Shown here: positions 1 to 11,783 of the stretch, piece after piece
Position numbering within the stretch: position 1 is the stretch's first letter
How the letters are laid out: each line of letters opens with the position of its first letter
Assembly: GCA_038373865.1 (NCBI GenBank)
Contig: JAXGGA010000065.1
Location: 62,001-126,000, forward strand
Length of the DNA: 64,000 nt
Reading direction: 5' to 3'
Origin: Uloborus plumipes
Lineage: Eukaryota; Arthropoda; Arachnida; Araneae; Uloboridae
The notes under the pieces: model-generated
Told to the model about the DNA's origin: nothing
What the model saw: the letters and a program-made list of their open reading frames with translations, nothing else
Databases searched by the model: none
Program-made: the position numbers and the translations under genes

Positions 1-1331
1 GTGCTGATTCAATTTTTGTGTCAATATCTCAAAGGGGGGTGGAGCAATCAAAAGTGCTTATTTTGTCATTGCACCTACTGTATCTCGGGAAATATTGCTG
101 CGATTTGAATGAAATTTGGAATAACACTAACCCAATATGGAAGCAAGCATCGATTAAATTTTGGCGCCAATCGACCCAGGGGGAGGGTGGGGTGATTTTT
201 GCGCTTAGTCAACAATCAAAAAATTAATTCATTAAAAAATCGCTTTCACGCTATTTAATTATAAAAACATCTGAAAACTTTCAATGCTTTGAAATTTTTA
301 ACTGTTGCCAATTTCTTTTTACTGAGAAATAAAATGTTTGCAATTAATCTAAACAAGGCTTTTGCAATGATTTCCAATTTCGCTCATTGATTCTGCATTT
401 GCAGGGTTATTACGATAATTGGGAAATTGGAGCTGTCTCCAATTATTTGGGCGAGTACGTATTTTATTTTGTAACCGGAATTCATAAGACAGATATAGAA
501 GAAAGTTTCGTGACGGCCACGACAGCTAGTTTTTAAAAAAAATAGTTTTGCAGCATCTTTCTTAGGTCAATCGATAGAAGTAACTTCTTTCTACATATTT
601 ACAGAAAGAAAATGGTCTAAAATTGCCGCATTAGTCATCTGGTGAGGGTCTTCATTCACTAGGTTTCTGCGCCCTATAAAACTTGATGTAGAACCATAAA
701 AGCTCTTCAAAGGAACACTGACCTTAGTTAAAAACGTTAAAAGAAAGAAAAAAGAATATCAAAGTTATTTCTGCAATGTTTCCGAATAAATAAATCAATT
801 TTTGGAGCATGGAAATATTGGGACTCCCATCAGGCCGATCCTAGGAGGAGGGGGGGGGGGGCACAATTTCTAATAGCTTTCGTTCCTGATCAGTACTCAT
901 ATTGAACGTTTTGTTACCTCAATGAAAAAAAAATCCTGGACCACAAATTGGAGAGTGAGCAATTATTAGAAGACTTCTGTCTAGTATGGCTTTTTTGATA
1001 GGTGTTGATTATGCATTAGGACTTTTGGTAACCCCGTCATGTTTTTTTTTTTAATAAAGATGCTCTAGAGTAGATATAGTTCATTTAGGTGCAATAGATA
1101 AACGCACCTCTGCAGTGCACGATTTAAAGATAGTTCTAATAATCGAATCTTACACGATTTGAATTCGGTGTTTATATTTGTTCCATCACAGCCACACACA
1201 ATCGAACTATCACAAGAAATGTCTCGATCTTTGAAAATACTTGTGTTTTGGATAAAATAGCGTTATCTTCGCCAGATTGAATGGTCACTTGTCATTTTTA
1301 TTTTGAGTGAGGCTCCTGTACTGGATCGTAA
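1..1331. other. No gene recognised
   Basis: AT-rich DNA with poly-A, poly-G (about 850-860) and short ORFs that show no domain. No splice-supported exon or transposon terminus was found. Confidence 0.6.
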
Positions 1332-4300
1332 TCTATATACATAAAAATGAATGTTGGTGTGTGTGTGTGTGTGTGTTCCCTAAGATCTCAGAAACTACAG
1401 GGGAGATTTGGCAGAAATTTTCACCGTTTGTTCTTTTTGGTACTGGGAAGGTTTAGAGACCAGTTTCAACAAAATTCGATGGGTAGTTATTTTTTTATTT
1501 CAATTTTAGACCTGATTCTGTCTTTGTAATTTCAATTTAAAACTCCATTTTAGAAGGCTTTCATCAATCCAATCGAGTATTTAGTATATCAACTCAACTC
1601 TCTGGCAGATAGTTGGAATTGCTTGCTACCGTAAATTTGGCTATCTTTTGAATCGCGCCAAGAGCCCTCAACAATGGAAGTTTTCCCAATAACTATCTCA
1701 AGTAAGGCCCCTATATATACGAGCCGGCGCATCAAGATCAAGTTTCACCACTTTGGATCCAGCACGTGTTTGTGTGTTTGAGTGGTTGTCTTTTCTGGCC
1801 AGTAATCGCGTTTTGGTAATTTTTCACTGTGAGCAATTACACTGTTCGACAAAAAAAAACCTTGAAAATGCTTCTGGTATTTTGAAGGCTGATTCTTATG
1901 TAAAATGACCCACTGAATCCGAATATGACCCCCGTTTTCCCCCATCACGTCCCATTTTTTTTTAAAACGCCCCCCTTTTTTTTTCATTTTTCCTTAGTTT
2001 CAGGGCTATAATTTTTTTTTTGGAGGGGAAAGGAGCCTTATATTCACCAATAAATTTTTTTGGATGTCAAGAGAGACTCAAAGTTTAAAATCATGAGCAC
2101 CGAGAAAAAATCGGGGAACTTGGGGGGGCGTGGCCCCCCAAAATATTTGAAAAATCACCAAAAACGATCTTTTTATTCTAGTTTCTTTAAAAAGACCTTT
2201 AAAACATTTTTTTCGGTGCAGAACCAGAGTATAGGATCCGCTCCTATGGCTCCTGGGTCAGAAAAAATTTTCACGCTGTAAAATTTTTTAAAAAAAATAA
2301 AACAATGCTTTAAAAATCGCACTTTGCACTCGAGTTTTAAAGCAGGTCTTCAGCCAAAAAAAACAAAAAAAAAACAAAATTGTGGCTGATTCTTATGTCA
2401 AATGACTCCCTATTTCCAAATATGACCTCAGTTTCCCCCCTCCACCCCCTCTTTCCAGAGAGTTCACCCCCCCCCCCCCCCAATTCAGAGTCATTTTACT
2501 AATTCGGAGGGGAAAAGTACATTACGTAACCCGTTAACATAATTCTAAAAGGCAACAGAGGTTCAAAGTTCAAAATCATGTACATGTGTACCAAAAATAT
2601 AAACTAGGGCGGTATACCTCCCCCCTCCCCCCCCCCCAAAAAAAAAAAAAAGAAAATTCAATACTCTGATTTTTCACAAAAAAAAAAAAAAAAAAGGTTT
2701 AAAACGTCTCTTAGAAAAACAAGAAAAGAAGATTTTTTTTTTTTGGGGGGGGGGGGGGTACACCGCCATAGTTTATATTTTTGGTACACATGTACATGAT
2801 TTTGAACTTTGAACCTCTGTTGCCTTTTAGAATTATGTTAACGGGTTACGTAATGTACTTTTCCCCTCCGAATTAGTAAAATGACTCTGAATTGGGGGGG
2901 GGGGGACTCTCTGGAAAGAGGGGGTGGAGGGGGGAAACTGAGGTCATATTTGGAAATAGGGAGTCATTTGACATAAGAATCAGCCACAATTTTTTTTTTT
3001 TTTTGGCTGAAGACCTGCTTTAAAACTCGAGTGCAAAGTGCGATTTTTAAAGCATTATTTTATTTTTTAAAAGAATTTTACAGCGTGAAAATTTTTTCTG
3101 ACCCAGGAGCCATAGGAGCGGATCCTATACTCTGGTTCTGCACCGAAAAAAATGTTTTAAAGGTCGTTTTAAAGAAACTAGAATAAAAAGATCGTTTTTG
3201 GTGATTTTTCAAATATTTTGGGGGGCCACGCCCCCCCAAGTTCCCCGATTTTTTCTCGGTGCTCATGATTTTAAACTTTGAGTCTCTCTTGACATCCAAA
3301 AAAATTTATTGGTGAATATAAGGCTCCTTTCCCCTCCAAAAAAAATATTATAGCCCTGAAACTAAGGAAAAATGAAAAAAAAGGGGGGCGTTTTAAAAAA
3401 AATTGGGACGTGATGGGGGAAAACGGGGGTCATATTCGGATTCAGGGGGTCATTTTACACAAGAATCAGCCTTCAAAATACCAGAAGCATTTTCAAGGTT
3501 TTTTTTTGTCGAACAGTGTTATTAGCGGCACGTGGATTTGGAAAAGCTTAGTAATGTGCCAAAACTTTTTTCCGGTAACCCTACTCCACAACAATGAAAA
3601 TTGAAAGTAAAAGTTAAGGAATTGGATCCAAAGTGGTGAAACTTAATCTTGATGCGTCGGCCTGTCTATATAGCGGCTCTAATCTCAAGTATCTCCATAT
3701 ATTATTTCTCTAAGCCGAATCCTATACCCGGTCAAAACTCTCTCATTTCTTCATCGAATTGCATGAAAATTTATGATTTTGAAGCTTATCCCGCGGGCTA
3801 TTGACGAAAATTAGACCCACCCTCTAAAAAGTGTCGGTTCGTTTTTTATTCGAACTTCAATTTTTGGGCACAAAATTGACTCTATCTAGCGAAATAATTG
3901 TCGTATCGTCTCCATTTTGATTTCATTCGAAAGATTAAAAAAAATGCGTTCTTTAGAACGTTTCTCCGCTAGCGCCGCGTAACGAGAATCTCGAAAATCC
4001 ACGTTTAAGCGACTTATAAGCGATTGAAGTTTGAAAAAGTTAAATTTTTTGCTCAACTGTCAAAATCGTTACATTGTTGCTCAAATCAATTTTAAATGCG
4101 ACATTTCAAGCCAAGGCTTAGCTCGGTAAACCTTAATTGTAACTTTTATTGTTTCAAAATACTATGGTAGTTTTGCGATAACGTTAGTATTTAGTTTAGT
4201 AGTAGCCTTGGGTATTTGATTTTAATACAGGGTATCACTTTTGTAGTAGTTGTAAAAGTGAACGTGTCTTTGATCTCTTTGAAAAGTTGTCAGAACGACG

Positions 4301-4365
4301 GCAGTAGATGGCGATGTTGTTCAAATGAAGCCAATAAAAATTGTCGTATTAAATTTTAAGTTTAG

Positions 4366-4404
<39 letters not shown>

Positions 4405-4427
4405 GGAATTCCGCACGGGTCACCTAG
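1332..4427 (+). mobile_element. Helitron A, interrupted by a foldback element
   Basis: The 5' end is TCTATATACATAAAAATG, preceded by A. The 3' end is a perfect palindrome GCGGAATTCCGC at 4403-4414, nine bases before the terminal CTAG at 4424-4427. These are the TC...hairpin...CTAG hallmarks of Helitrons. Without the nested 1705-3681 element and its duplicated 10-bp site the body is about 1.1 kb. No Rep/helicase is present, so it is non-autonomous. The terminal CTAG directly abuts the 5' TC of the next Helitron. Confidence 0.6.
1705..3681. mobile_element. Foldback (MULE-like) element, arms almost the whole length, 10-bp TSD
   Basis: The exact direct repeat ATCTCAAGTA (1695-1704 and 3682-3691) flanks a 1,977-base near-perfect inverted repeat centred near 2.69 kb. 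Its ends begin AGGCCCCTATATA on the left and, by complement, TAGAGCCGCTATATA on the right, converging on a shared GCATCAAG. A TSD of 9-10 bases with long inverted repeats is typical of Mutator-like or FB elements. The identical short ORFs at 2060-2281 (+) and 3078-3299 (-) are just the two arms read in mirror image and are not genes. Confidence 0.82.
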
Positions 4428-5711
4428 TCTATATATATAAAGATGACGGTGTTCGTTTGTATGTTTGTAACCGCTGGCCAGAAGCCCCCACAGCACCTCC
4501 TACAGACCTGAAACTAGGCTCAAAAATTCGAACCTATCCCAGTAAAATGCATCTCAAAGACCAAATTTTAAATTTCGAATTAGTTATTTTTAAAGGCTTA
4601 ACTCGGTACGCAAAACTGAAACACTAGATCCATTTTCCATACAAGGTGCTCTTTCTTCAGTGGTTTAAATTTACGTATAGAATTAAGCCTTGAAATAATA
4701 TTCAATTTGAATAATTAATATCTCCTGCTACTTACTTAATGTCTTTTTGATTTATTTGTCGAATTGTTTTAAACTTTAGGTTACCAGATGTAGTATTTTT
4801 GATACTACAGTAGTATTTTTTCGGCCCAAATAAGGAGCGTAGTATTTTTTGTAGTATTCTGTTAAAAAGTAGTTTATAAATGGTATTTTTAATTCCTTTA
4901 ATGAGAGGAAAATTAAAAAAGTCAGACATTTCAGAATTCAAATTATTACTTTTATTTTATTAAAAGATGAGAACATTCATTTTCCAAAATAATGTAAATA
5001 GTTAGTATTTCAATACTACTGCAATAATAATATCTGAAACAGCTGTAGTGCTTAACCTGTTTCGGTTTTTTTGTCTTAATTAGTGACACATTACTGAAAT
5101 TCTTTGACAATCTGAATTTGAAATCGGCAATGATAACAGCAAAAATATAAAGTAGATCAAATTTTTAAATTTGAATTCTCCCCTTTCCACCTTTCCTTTA
5201 TACTTCCAACCTTGGATCAAAATTTCTCAACCGATTCTGTAGAACTTTCTTCGTGTGTGTATTAGCTAGCAGTTTCACACAAAATAAAAGATCGCCTCTC
5301 AACATCAATTTAATTTTGTAGTACTTTTTGAGAGGAGGCGTAGTTAGTCCCGTCATTTCGGGGGGTGAGGGGGTCAATTGCCCCCCCCCCCGGTTTTGAG
5401 AAATTAATGTATTTTCATTTCAATGGGCGTGGTTTTTTATGTTTTCCGATTAAATCGCATTGCATTTGGATCCTTTGCCCCCCCCCCCCCCCGGAAAAAC
5501 TTAAAATGACGGCCCTAGGCGTAGTTTTTTTTTTTTTTTTTTTTTTTCAAAATCTGGCAACCCTGAGCAGAACTTTTAGAGGAATTTAAAAGGTTGTGAA
5601 GCACATGTAAATTAAAGAATATAATTTTATTTTAGACTGTTGGAGTGAATTTAAATTTATTCAGTTGACTTCCTTTGCATTTATAGCACGGGCATCGCCG
5701 TGTACTGCTAG
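4428..5711 (+). mobile_element. Helitron B, head-to-tail with Helitron A
   Basis: It starts TCTATATATATAAAGATG at 4428. It ends with hairpin CACGG-gcatcg-CCGTG (5687-5702) followed five bases later by CTAG (5708-5711) and then T. At 1,284 bases with no Rep/helicase it is non-autonomous. It carries a nested 173-bp hAT MITE at 5345-5517. Confidence 0.65.
5345..5517. mobile_element. 173-bp hAT-type MITE, TSD GGCGTAGT
   Basis: The 8-bp direct repeat GGCGTAGT (5337-5344, 5518-5525) flanks ends TAGTCCCGTCATTT and, by complement, TAGGGCCGTCATTTT. The interior has C-runs and G-runs. The 8-bp TSD indicates the hAT superfamily. Confidence 0.72.
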
Positions 5712-5747
5712 TATTCTTCTAAAACTGTTCATAGATAAAACTTTTTT

Positions 5748-6381
5748 TCCCTTTTTTACTTCCTTTTACGTAGTAAAGGAAGTATTGGGATCGCGAAAAA
5801 AAATTTCCTCAAATTTGGGTCAAATTTTTGATTTTGCTCACCCCTGAATGAATGTTGAGTCGTTTTTCCGACCTGTCAGCACGTGCATATGTACTTGCCA
5901 ACATATAACCAGCCGAAAAATCATTTTAACCACCCCCGAGTTAGTTACGACGAATTATCTCGTGAGGTCTGTATGTGCGTATGTGTGTCGCATAACTCAA
6001 AAACTATATGCCGTAGAAGCTTCTAGTTTGGTATCTAGGCTCTGAGGGGGGTCTAGTTGTGCACTTGTGGTTGCATTCGAATGCTCCCAAGGGGGTAAAG
6101 CCAACTTGGCGACAAATTTGGCGAACTTTTTTTTTTTAATTTGGGTTCAATTTGGCGCTATTGGCGATATTTTACGAAAAAGCCATTGAATGATGTTAAA
6201 ATCGGCGATATTTAGAGAATGAATCATTGTAAAACATTTGTTTTGCATTGTTTCGTGGCAAACTAGGGGTGTAAATGTTCGAATTGCTATATTGCTCACT
6301 CCTAGCACTATTTTAACACTAAGGCATCTACAAAGAAACTTAAAGGAAGTAGTGTGGGACCCATACCAGATTTTTTTTATT
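5748..6381 (+). repeat. Interspersed repeat W, copy 1
   Basis: It begins TTTTTTACTTCCTTTTACGT and ends AGTAGTGTGGGACCCATACC. It is homologous in inverse orientation to 17346-18073, including shared GTCAGCACGTGCATATGTAC and CGCATAACTCAAAAACTATA segments. No coding capacity and no clear TSD were seen, so its class is unresolved. Confidence 0.75.
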
Positions 6382-7273
6382 TGAACTCAAGTAGTATCTT
6401 ATCGCCTATCGAAATACAAACTAACTAGACGTTCCGGAATCCAAAAAAATCACTCAGTTATACGTAAAATCATTAATTTTCAAAGTCGCCGAGGACTGGG
6501 GGAAGGTGACCGGGGGGGGGGCTGGTCCCCCACTTCTATATCCTGTAAATAACGGGTCTCTAGTTTTATATAAAGTGTTTTGACCATTAGAGCAACTTTC
6601 TACCCGTGGTCGTTTCAAAAGAATGTTTTCTTTCATGATGAAAAAGTGTTATTTTGGGGTTAAATATGTAAATTTCAACCACCTTGTGAAGCATGAAGAT
6701 TTTATCGAACTGTGTTGTGAGTTTACATCATAATATTTCATCCCATTGGGTAACTTTTTGGCCCTTAGCGATTTGAAAACTTATTGAAAACTAATGTTTT
6801 CGTCAAGATGGAAAAAATGCCTTTTTGGGCTCAATTTTCGAACATTGACCTCCTTGCGGAGCATGAAGATTTTATCTGATCAACTTCAAATTTTACAGAA
6901 AATTGTTTTGTCCTAGTGGACAACTTTTCTCACCCGGCCCGATTTGAAATTCCAAAAAAAAAAAAAAAGTTTTTTCGATCCAACCTACTGTACACATTAC
7001 TTCAAACTATCTGTAAGTATGAAAAAAATTTACAGTGGGTAGATAAAATTCTTCGTTAACCTTTTGCACTCAATTACGTATCCATCAAAGTAAGAAGGAT
7101 ATCCATAAAGCTAATGTTTTCAGTGTTGAAAACTTATTACCTACCACTACCAATAAGCATGCAATAATTTCTAACTTTTGTTTTACAGTAATGTTGTTTA
7201 TGTATGTTTTTAAAAAAATTCGGTGCAGAGATAAGATATTTATTAGTGCAGAGCTAAGATATACAAAGAAACA

Positions 7274-7735
7274 TCAAAACACATTTTATCAAAGAAAAAA
7301 AAAAAACTCGTTCATTAATAAATATCTCGAATTTCATGTTTAATCCGTTGCCAGTTGTTAAATATAAATAAAGAATAAAATGCGCTCGTGAATGAAAAAT
7401 TTTTGTTACAAAAAAAAATCGTCTGCAAAAAAATCATAATACAGTCGACGCTCGATATAACGACCGTCTCCGTCGTCCGAAAACGGTCATTATAACGAGT
7501 GGTCGCTATAAGAGGTAGAACATAGAGTATATTGGGATACAGTTGGGGGTTTTCTCACCGGTCGTTATATTAGGATGGTCTTTATAACGTGTGGTCGTTA
7601 TAACGAGCGTCGACTGTAATAATAAATAAAACAAAACAAATAAACAAAAAATCGTCTGCTCAGTCAGTCATTTTTTTCTGAGCCTGCATATCCGCCATGT
7701 TGTCGGAGTCAGTCCTCACAGAAGATAATTCAAAG
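7274..7735 (+). mobile_element. Fragment of element Z, split by a pogo MITE
   Basis: It shares ATCAAAACACATTTTATCAA, the CCGTTGCCAGTTGTTAAATA block and the TCCGCCATGTT block with Z at 13057-13370 and, in inverse orientation, with 36690-38640. The 175-bp MITE at 7442-7616 interrupts it. Both ends of Z are missing. Confidence 0.75.
7442..7616. mobile_element. 175-bp pogo/Tigger-type MITE, TA TSD
   Basis: Terminal inverted repeats begin CAGTCGACGCTCGATATAAC (right end, by complement, CAGTCGACGCTCGTTATAAC). TA lies on both sides (7440-7441, 7617-7618). The ends resemble Tigger-like elements. Confidence 0.85.
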
Positions 7736-7769
7736 TAGTTTGTTGAAACTTTCCTCACTACTTTAAAGG

Positions 7770-7806
7770 TGCGAAGCGCCCGCGCAACGCCGGAACACGC
7801 GGCTAG
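7770..7806 (+). mobile_element. Possible Helitron 3' terminus
   Basis: A GC-rich segment with AAGCGCCCGCGCAACGCCGG can form a CGCGG/CCGCG stem and ends GGCTAG followed by T. It resembles the terminus of the Helitron at 36891. Related sequence (without the CTAG) occurs in inverse orientation near 40180-40250. No 5' end could be paired with it. Confidence 0.35.
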
Positions 7807-7916
7807 TACATTATTAAAATATGATTTAATAGTAACAATATCATTGTTCTTCGCTTGCTTCACTTTTTAATTTTAATCAAGATGTTTCTTTTTGTTAATG
7901 TATTTTCGTTTTACAG

Positions 7917-8383
7917 GTCTTGATGACGCAATGTTGAAAGATCAAGAAATTTTTGACGAGAACACAGCTAAAGCAGTTGTTTCCTTTTTATCTCATGTGA
8001 CAAAGCCTGCTTGCCTCCTGGCTCACAACGGTAAAAGTTTTGGTTTTCGACTTTTAAAGGTGGAACTGAATAGGCATGCTATGGACTTTCCAGAGGAGTT
8101 GTATTTGGCTGATACTCTCGCGGGATTGAGAGCAGTTGGTGTAGGAAAACTTCCCTCGATTCCTAAAACTCCGAGGTCTGTTAAGCGTAACAAGAATGGT
8201 AGATTATCTATGACACTCGAAAATTTGCACAGATTTTTTTTCAGTTGCAAACATCAGGGCGGTCGAAGTTCTAAAGGTGATTGTGTTGCCTTGGCGAAGG
8301 TATGTCACGAAGTGAAGGATATTATCATACCTTGGATTGATGAAAATTGTGAATCTGGTTCTACTGTTGTGCCTATGTGGTGA
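7917..8383 (+). CDS. Exon of a TREX-like 3'-5' exonuclease (DEDDh family), active site altered
   Basis: Acceptor TCGTTTTACAG opens a 467-base exon in phase 1. The Gly of TGL is split, as expected after the family's DxETTG motif, which would be on an upstream exon not found here. The protein reads LDDAMLKDQEIFDENTAKAV, then PACLLAHNGKSFGFRLL (Exo II), LYLADTLAGLRAV, and HQGGRSSKGDCVALAKVCHE (Exo III), ending at TGA. Order and spacing match TREX1/TREX2. The family Asp of Exo II (AHNGxxFDF) is Gly here, and the His of Exo III (HxAxGD) aligns with Arg. Both residues bind metal or activate water, so this copy is probably not catalytic. The frame is nevertheless open throughout. It may be a pseudoenzyme, a recent pseudogene, or an exon read on into a donor at CCTATGTG|GTGAGA. 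Confidence 0.7.
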
Positions 8384-9148
8384 GAGGTATTTTAAAAGAT
8401 TAATATTTGTAGCTGCCAGTTCTCCCAATTTGTTCACCATATTCCTGAATTTTATCAACCAAAAAATTCCTAAAGATATTGTCGTTGTGGAATTGTGGAA
8501 AACATTGCCAGCCGACCTTGCACAAGAAAACAACATAGCTGCAGCAAAGTCATAAGTTTACATCAAATAGTAATATTCGGTTTTTCTTATTTAAATGTTC
8601 TCACAGAGTGAAGGTATATTTATATATTTAAAGAGAAATCTTATTTTTTAGTTTGTTTACTTGTTCATCAAAGTGTAAATATTATTACAGTTTGGATTTC
8701 TGTATTTTTTCTTATGAATGTAAATTTAAATTTTATTTAATTTTATATTATTTTTACACTAATAGTAAAACCTTGCTGGAACAATATCTGGTTTAACGAT
8801 AAATCGCTGTCCAATCTCACTGTTTTATTGTTCCTTTGAATTTGTACACAATATATTGCGCAGTATGCTTCTAATAACAGGTCATTTTTCCTTCGGATAT
8901 AAACAGAACCAGGTTAGACTGTGTACAGCTAAGTAGCAAAAAATTGTGCTAAATATTATTGCATCAAGGTTTTATTATGCGTTGTGATTTTGGTTAAATG
9001 CTTATTGTACCTCACAAGTAGTTTTGAGCATTAAGTAATATTGCTTTTAATAATCAGCTTTGTGAGAAAGTTTGTTAGTATAATTTTCCAGAAAAAGTGC
9101 TTTAATTTAATTCAAAATATTATGATTGATTAAATAGTTTAATGAGTG
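8384..9148. other. Downstream flank of the TREX-like exon, no gene
   Basis: AT-rich and non-repetitive. It may hold the 3' UTR, but no clear poly(A) signal was assigned to the exon. Confidence 0.5.
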
Positions 9149-9618
9149 TAGGGGAGACCTGTGTACCTAGGGCCACCTTTTTTCAATTCATAAAAACAGA
9201 GCCATGGATTTGTTTAAAATTGTGAAATTGATATACACACATCATATTATACTTACTGCTTCCGATTAGGATTAATACAAATACTTAAAATAATAAATTC
9301 TGTCAAATAGAAGGTTTTTTAAAAAACTTCCCAAATGGCCCTAGGTACAAGAACCCATTGTACCTAGGGCCATTCCCTGAAAGTTGGGTTTCACTCCATA
9401 ATCAATAGAAATAAATACACACATGAATTTTTTAAACGAAACAATATCAAGTGATACATTGATTTATTGTATAATAACAATTTAAATTGCAATACACAAA
9501 ATTATTAGTGAATTACAAGTACTTGCATAAATTATTCAACATAATAAATCGGAAAACTGATTCCAAACATGAGGTGCATACATTGTCGCTCTGAAGCACT
9601 AACAGATTTTGGTTTGGG

Positions 9619-10117
9619 TTATTTGAATACAATATTTGTGTTATCAATTTCATAAATAACATCTTTATCATAGAGAAACTTATTTGAATGTGCGATTTTT
9701 TTCAGGTATTTAACACTATATTGTTCCTCTTTAACATCTATTATTTCTGCCACATAAAAATGTTCATTCTTTTTGCCTTGTAATCTTGAGAAATCCCCTT
9801 TTTCAATAGTATCACTTATATCAGCTACTGTAGAACTTGCATCATCAGTGGAATCAGGAGAATCTACAATGCCTGATAATTCTTCGGATGAAGTTTCCGC
9901 AATTTGAAACACTGGTTTTTCACTGTTTTTCTTTTTCTTTTGGCCATTCTAATCGCAATTTGTTCTTCAAGTTCTTTTTTTTTTCTGGAGTGTCTGTCAG
10001 GATTCTATATCTCTCTGTCCGAACTGGAACTCCATCCTTCAAAACTGCTTTTGCAGCCGCACTTACATTAACTGCATCAGGTTTTAACCTCTTTATTCCA
10101 TCAGGATTTCTAGGCAT
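9619..10117 (-). pseudogene. Internally deleted pogo-like transposase remnant
   Basis: Two minus-strand frames follow each other with a frameshift. The first, at 10117-9920, starts MPRNPDGIKRLKPDAVNVSA and has an AAAKAVLKDG helix like the N-terminal DNA-binding region. The second, at 9912-9619, contains GDF then HFYVAEIIDVKEEQYSVKYL and ends in DIVF-like IDNTNIVFK. The second pattern (GDFV..YYVG.I...EYSVKFLRK...DKEDIV) is the known C-terminal tail of pogo/jerky-like transposases. The DDE core between them is missing. The assignment rests on remembered family patterns, not an alignment. Confidence 0.6.
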
Positions 10118-10234
10118 CTAAACACATAATTAGGAATTTGTAATTAGTACTCACGAAGAGCAATAAATGAAATAAATTGGATAAATGATATTAAATAAAT
10201 GATAAATTAGAAATTTGCAAATGGTATAAAAGTT

Positions 10235-10550
10235 GAAAATTTAATTCAAATTTCATAGAAACCTTTTTTAGAACTATACTTTTGCTTTTATAAATATATC
10301 CTATATATTAATAAATTCTCATATTTAAATAAACAAATTAATAATCCTGAATAATAATAATAGCAAACTTATGTTTCATAAGTCAAGCACACACTTGAAA
10401 CATAAGTTTGCTATTATTATCATTCAGGATTATTAATTTGTTTATTTAAATATGAGCATTTATTAATATATAGGATATATTTATGAAAGCAAAAGTATAA
10501 TTCTAAATAAGGTTTGAATGAAATTTTAATTACATTTTCAATATATACCC
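10235..10550. repeat. Inverted repeat, arms about 150 bp, inside the pogo-like element
   Basis: The left arm from 10235 and the right arm ending near 10550 are complementary with few mismatches, centred on about 10390 (AACTTATGTTTCA and TGAAACATAAGTT flank the loop). It may be a nested MITE or part of the host element; no TSD was seen. Confidence 0.8.
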
Positions 10551-11603
10551 TCTCCCTTACATAACATCCAAAAAAAAAAGTTTGACTAAATCAAAATGGT
10601 TCAGATAATTAAGGCCATTTTCCTTCATTTATTAAGAAAACTTTTCAATAAAATAGCAATATAAAGAATATAATTGCAGTTGTACCTAGGGCCATGGCCC
10701 TAGGTACAAGGCAACTATGTGGCCCTAGGTACAAGACTAGGTACTTTCATACAAAATGTCTTCTACTGAAAAACACACATGGAGAGGGGACTTATTTCAT
10801 ATCTCATTTTGTACTTAATAATACAAACAAAATTATGTACTAGAATTCAAAGAAAAGTATTTGACTTACCTTTGAAAAACAATAAAAGTGATGAGCTCCA
10901 AAATTTTACTTCAGACCTTATAAAACACTTTTCCACTAAAAACTTGCCACAGCTTTCTCCTCCAAAATTTCCAAATGGCTACCTAAATAGCAATTTGTGT
11001 TGCCACTCACCCAACTGAGTAAGAAAACTTAGAATTAAATATTATTTAATTTAAGTGGGGGGCCCTAGGTACACGATGGCCCTAGGTACACAGGTCTCCC
11101 CTATCATTATCTTATACTTATTTTAGCAAATACGCAAAAAGAAATAAAACATTAATAAAGAATTTTAAAAAATCTTTAAACCAACATTTAATTGAACTTG
11201 TTGTGCTACGGAATGAAGTATGTCCCATCACATGCGACTCCACTTCATAAAAAAATGCTTCCTCCCAAGAAACATGCGTTTGTTATCTCAAAACTGGCAG
11301 ATGTAATTAATCCAGATTTCTACTAAGTTTTACTGACTAGTGCAGAAATGTGGGATTTTCTTATAAAATGACCAAAACAGAAAAAATTAATGCGTATTCT
11401 AGAAAACTTAATACGCACCAGCCACTTTTGTTTTATGAAAAATGTTTTCAATGTCATTAATGCCAAGTGTTGCATTCTCGTTAAGTTTTTAGTTATTTGG
11501 AACATTTGATATTGGGAAATTTTGTTGTGCCTTTTAATTGTCTATGGTGAAACAATTGTGGAATTAAAATATATATCTGAGTTTTAAACAAGATTTTTTT
11601 TTT

Positions 11604-11694
11604 AATTTATTGTTAGAATTTATTGTTAGAATTTATTGTTAGAATTTATTGTTAGAATTTATTGTTAGAATTTATTGTTACAATTTATTGTTAG
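11604..11694 (+). repeat. Minisatellite: 7 x 13 bp (AATTTATTGTTAG)
   Basis: Seven head-to-tail copies fill exactly 91 bases. Only the unit boundary before the last copy shows a substitution (TTAC for TTAG). It lies 90 bases upstream of the signal-peptide exon. Confidence 0.95.
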
Positions 11695-11783
11695 AAAATA
11701 AAAAAAATAGCTGCAAATAGGTTTGGAAAGAATGATGGTTTCAAACTCAACATTTTATATTCAGTTAAGAAACACTTAATATT

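Larger units (their letters stand above)
9151..11101. mobile_element. pogo-like element with subterminal TACCTAGGGCC repeats
   Basis: Ends GGGGAGACCTGTGTACCTAG are perfectly inverted and flanked by TA (9149-9150, 11102-11103). The motif TGTACCTAGGGCCA or its complement recurs just inside both ends, near 9340-9375, in a cluster at 10680-10740, and at 11060-11090. Such arrays usually mark transposase binding. Transposase remnants lie on the minus strand at 9619-10117, and a separate inverted repeat sits at 10235-10550. It is 1,951 bases long and lacks the catalytic core. Confidence 0.85.

Noticed and set aside
2060..3299. Two identical 73-residue ORFs on opposite strands
   Set aside because: They are the mirror arms of the foldback element, so identity reflects DNA symmetry and not a gene pair.
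9619..10117. Interpretation as a host gene exon pair
   Set aside because: They lie inside a transposon with perfect inverted ends, are frameshifted relative to each other, and match transposase tail patterns.
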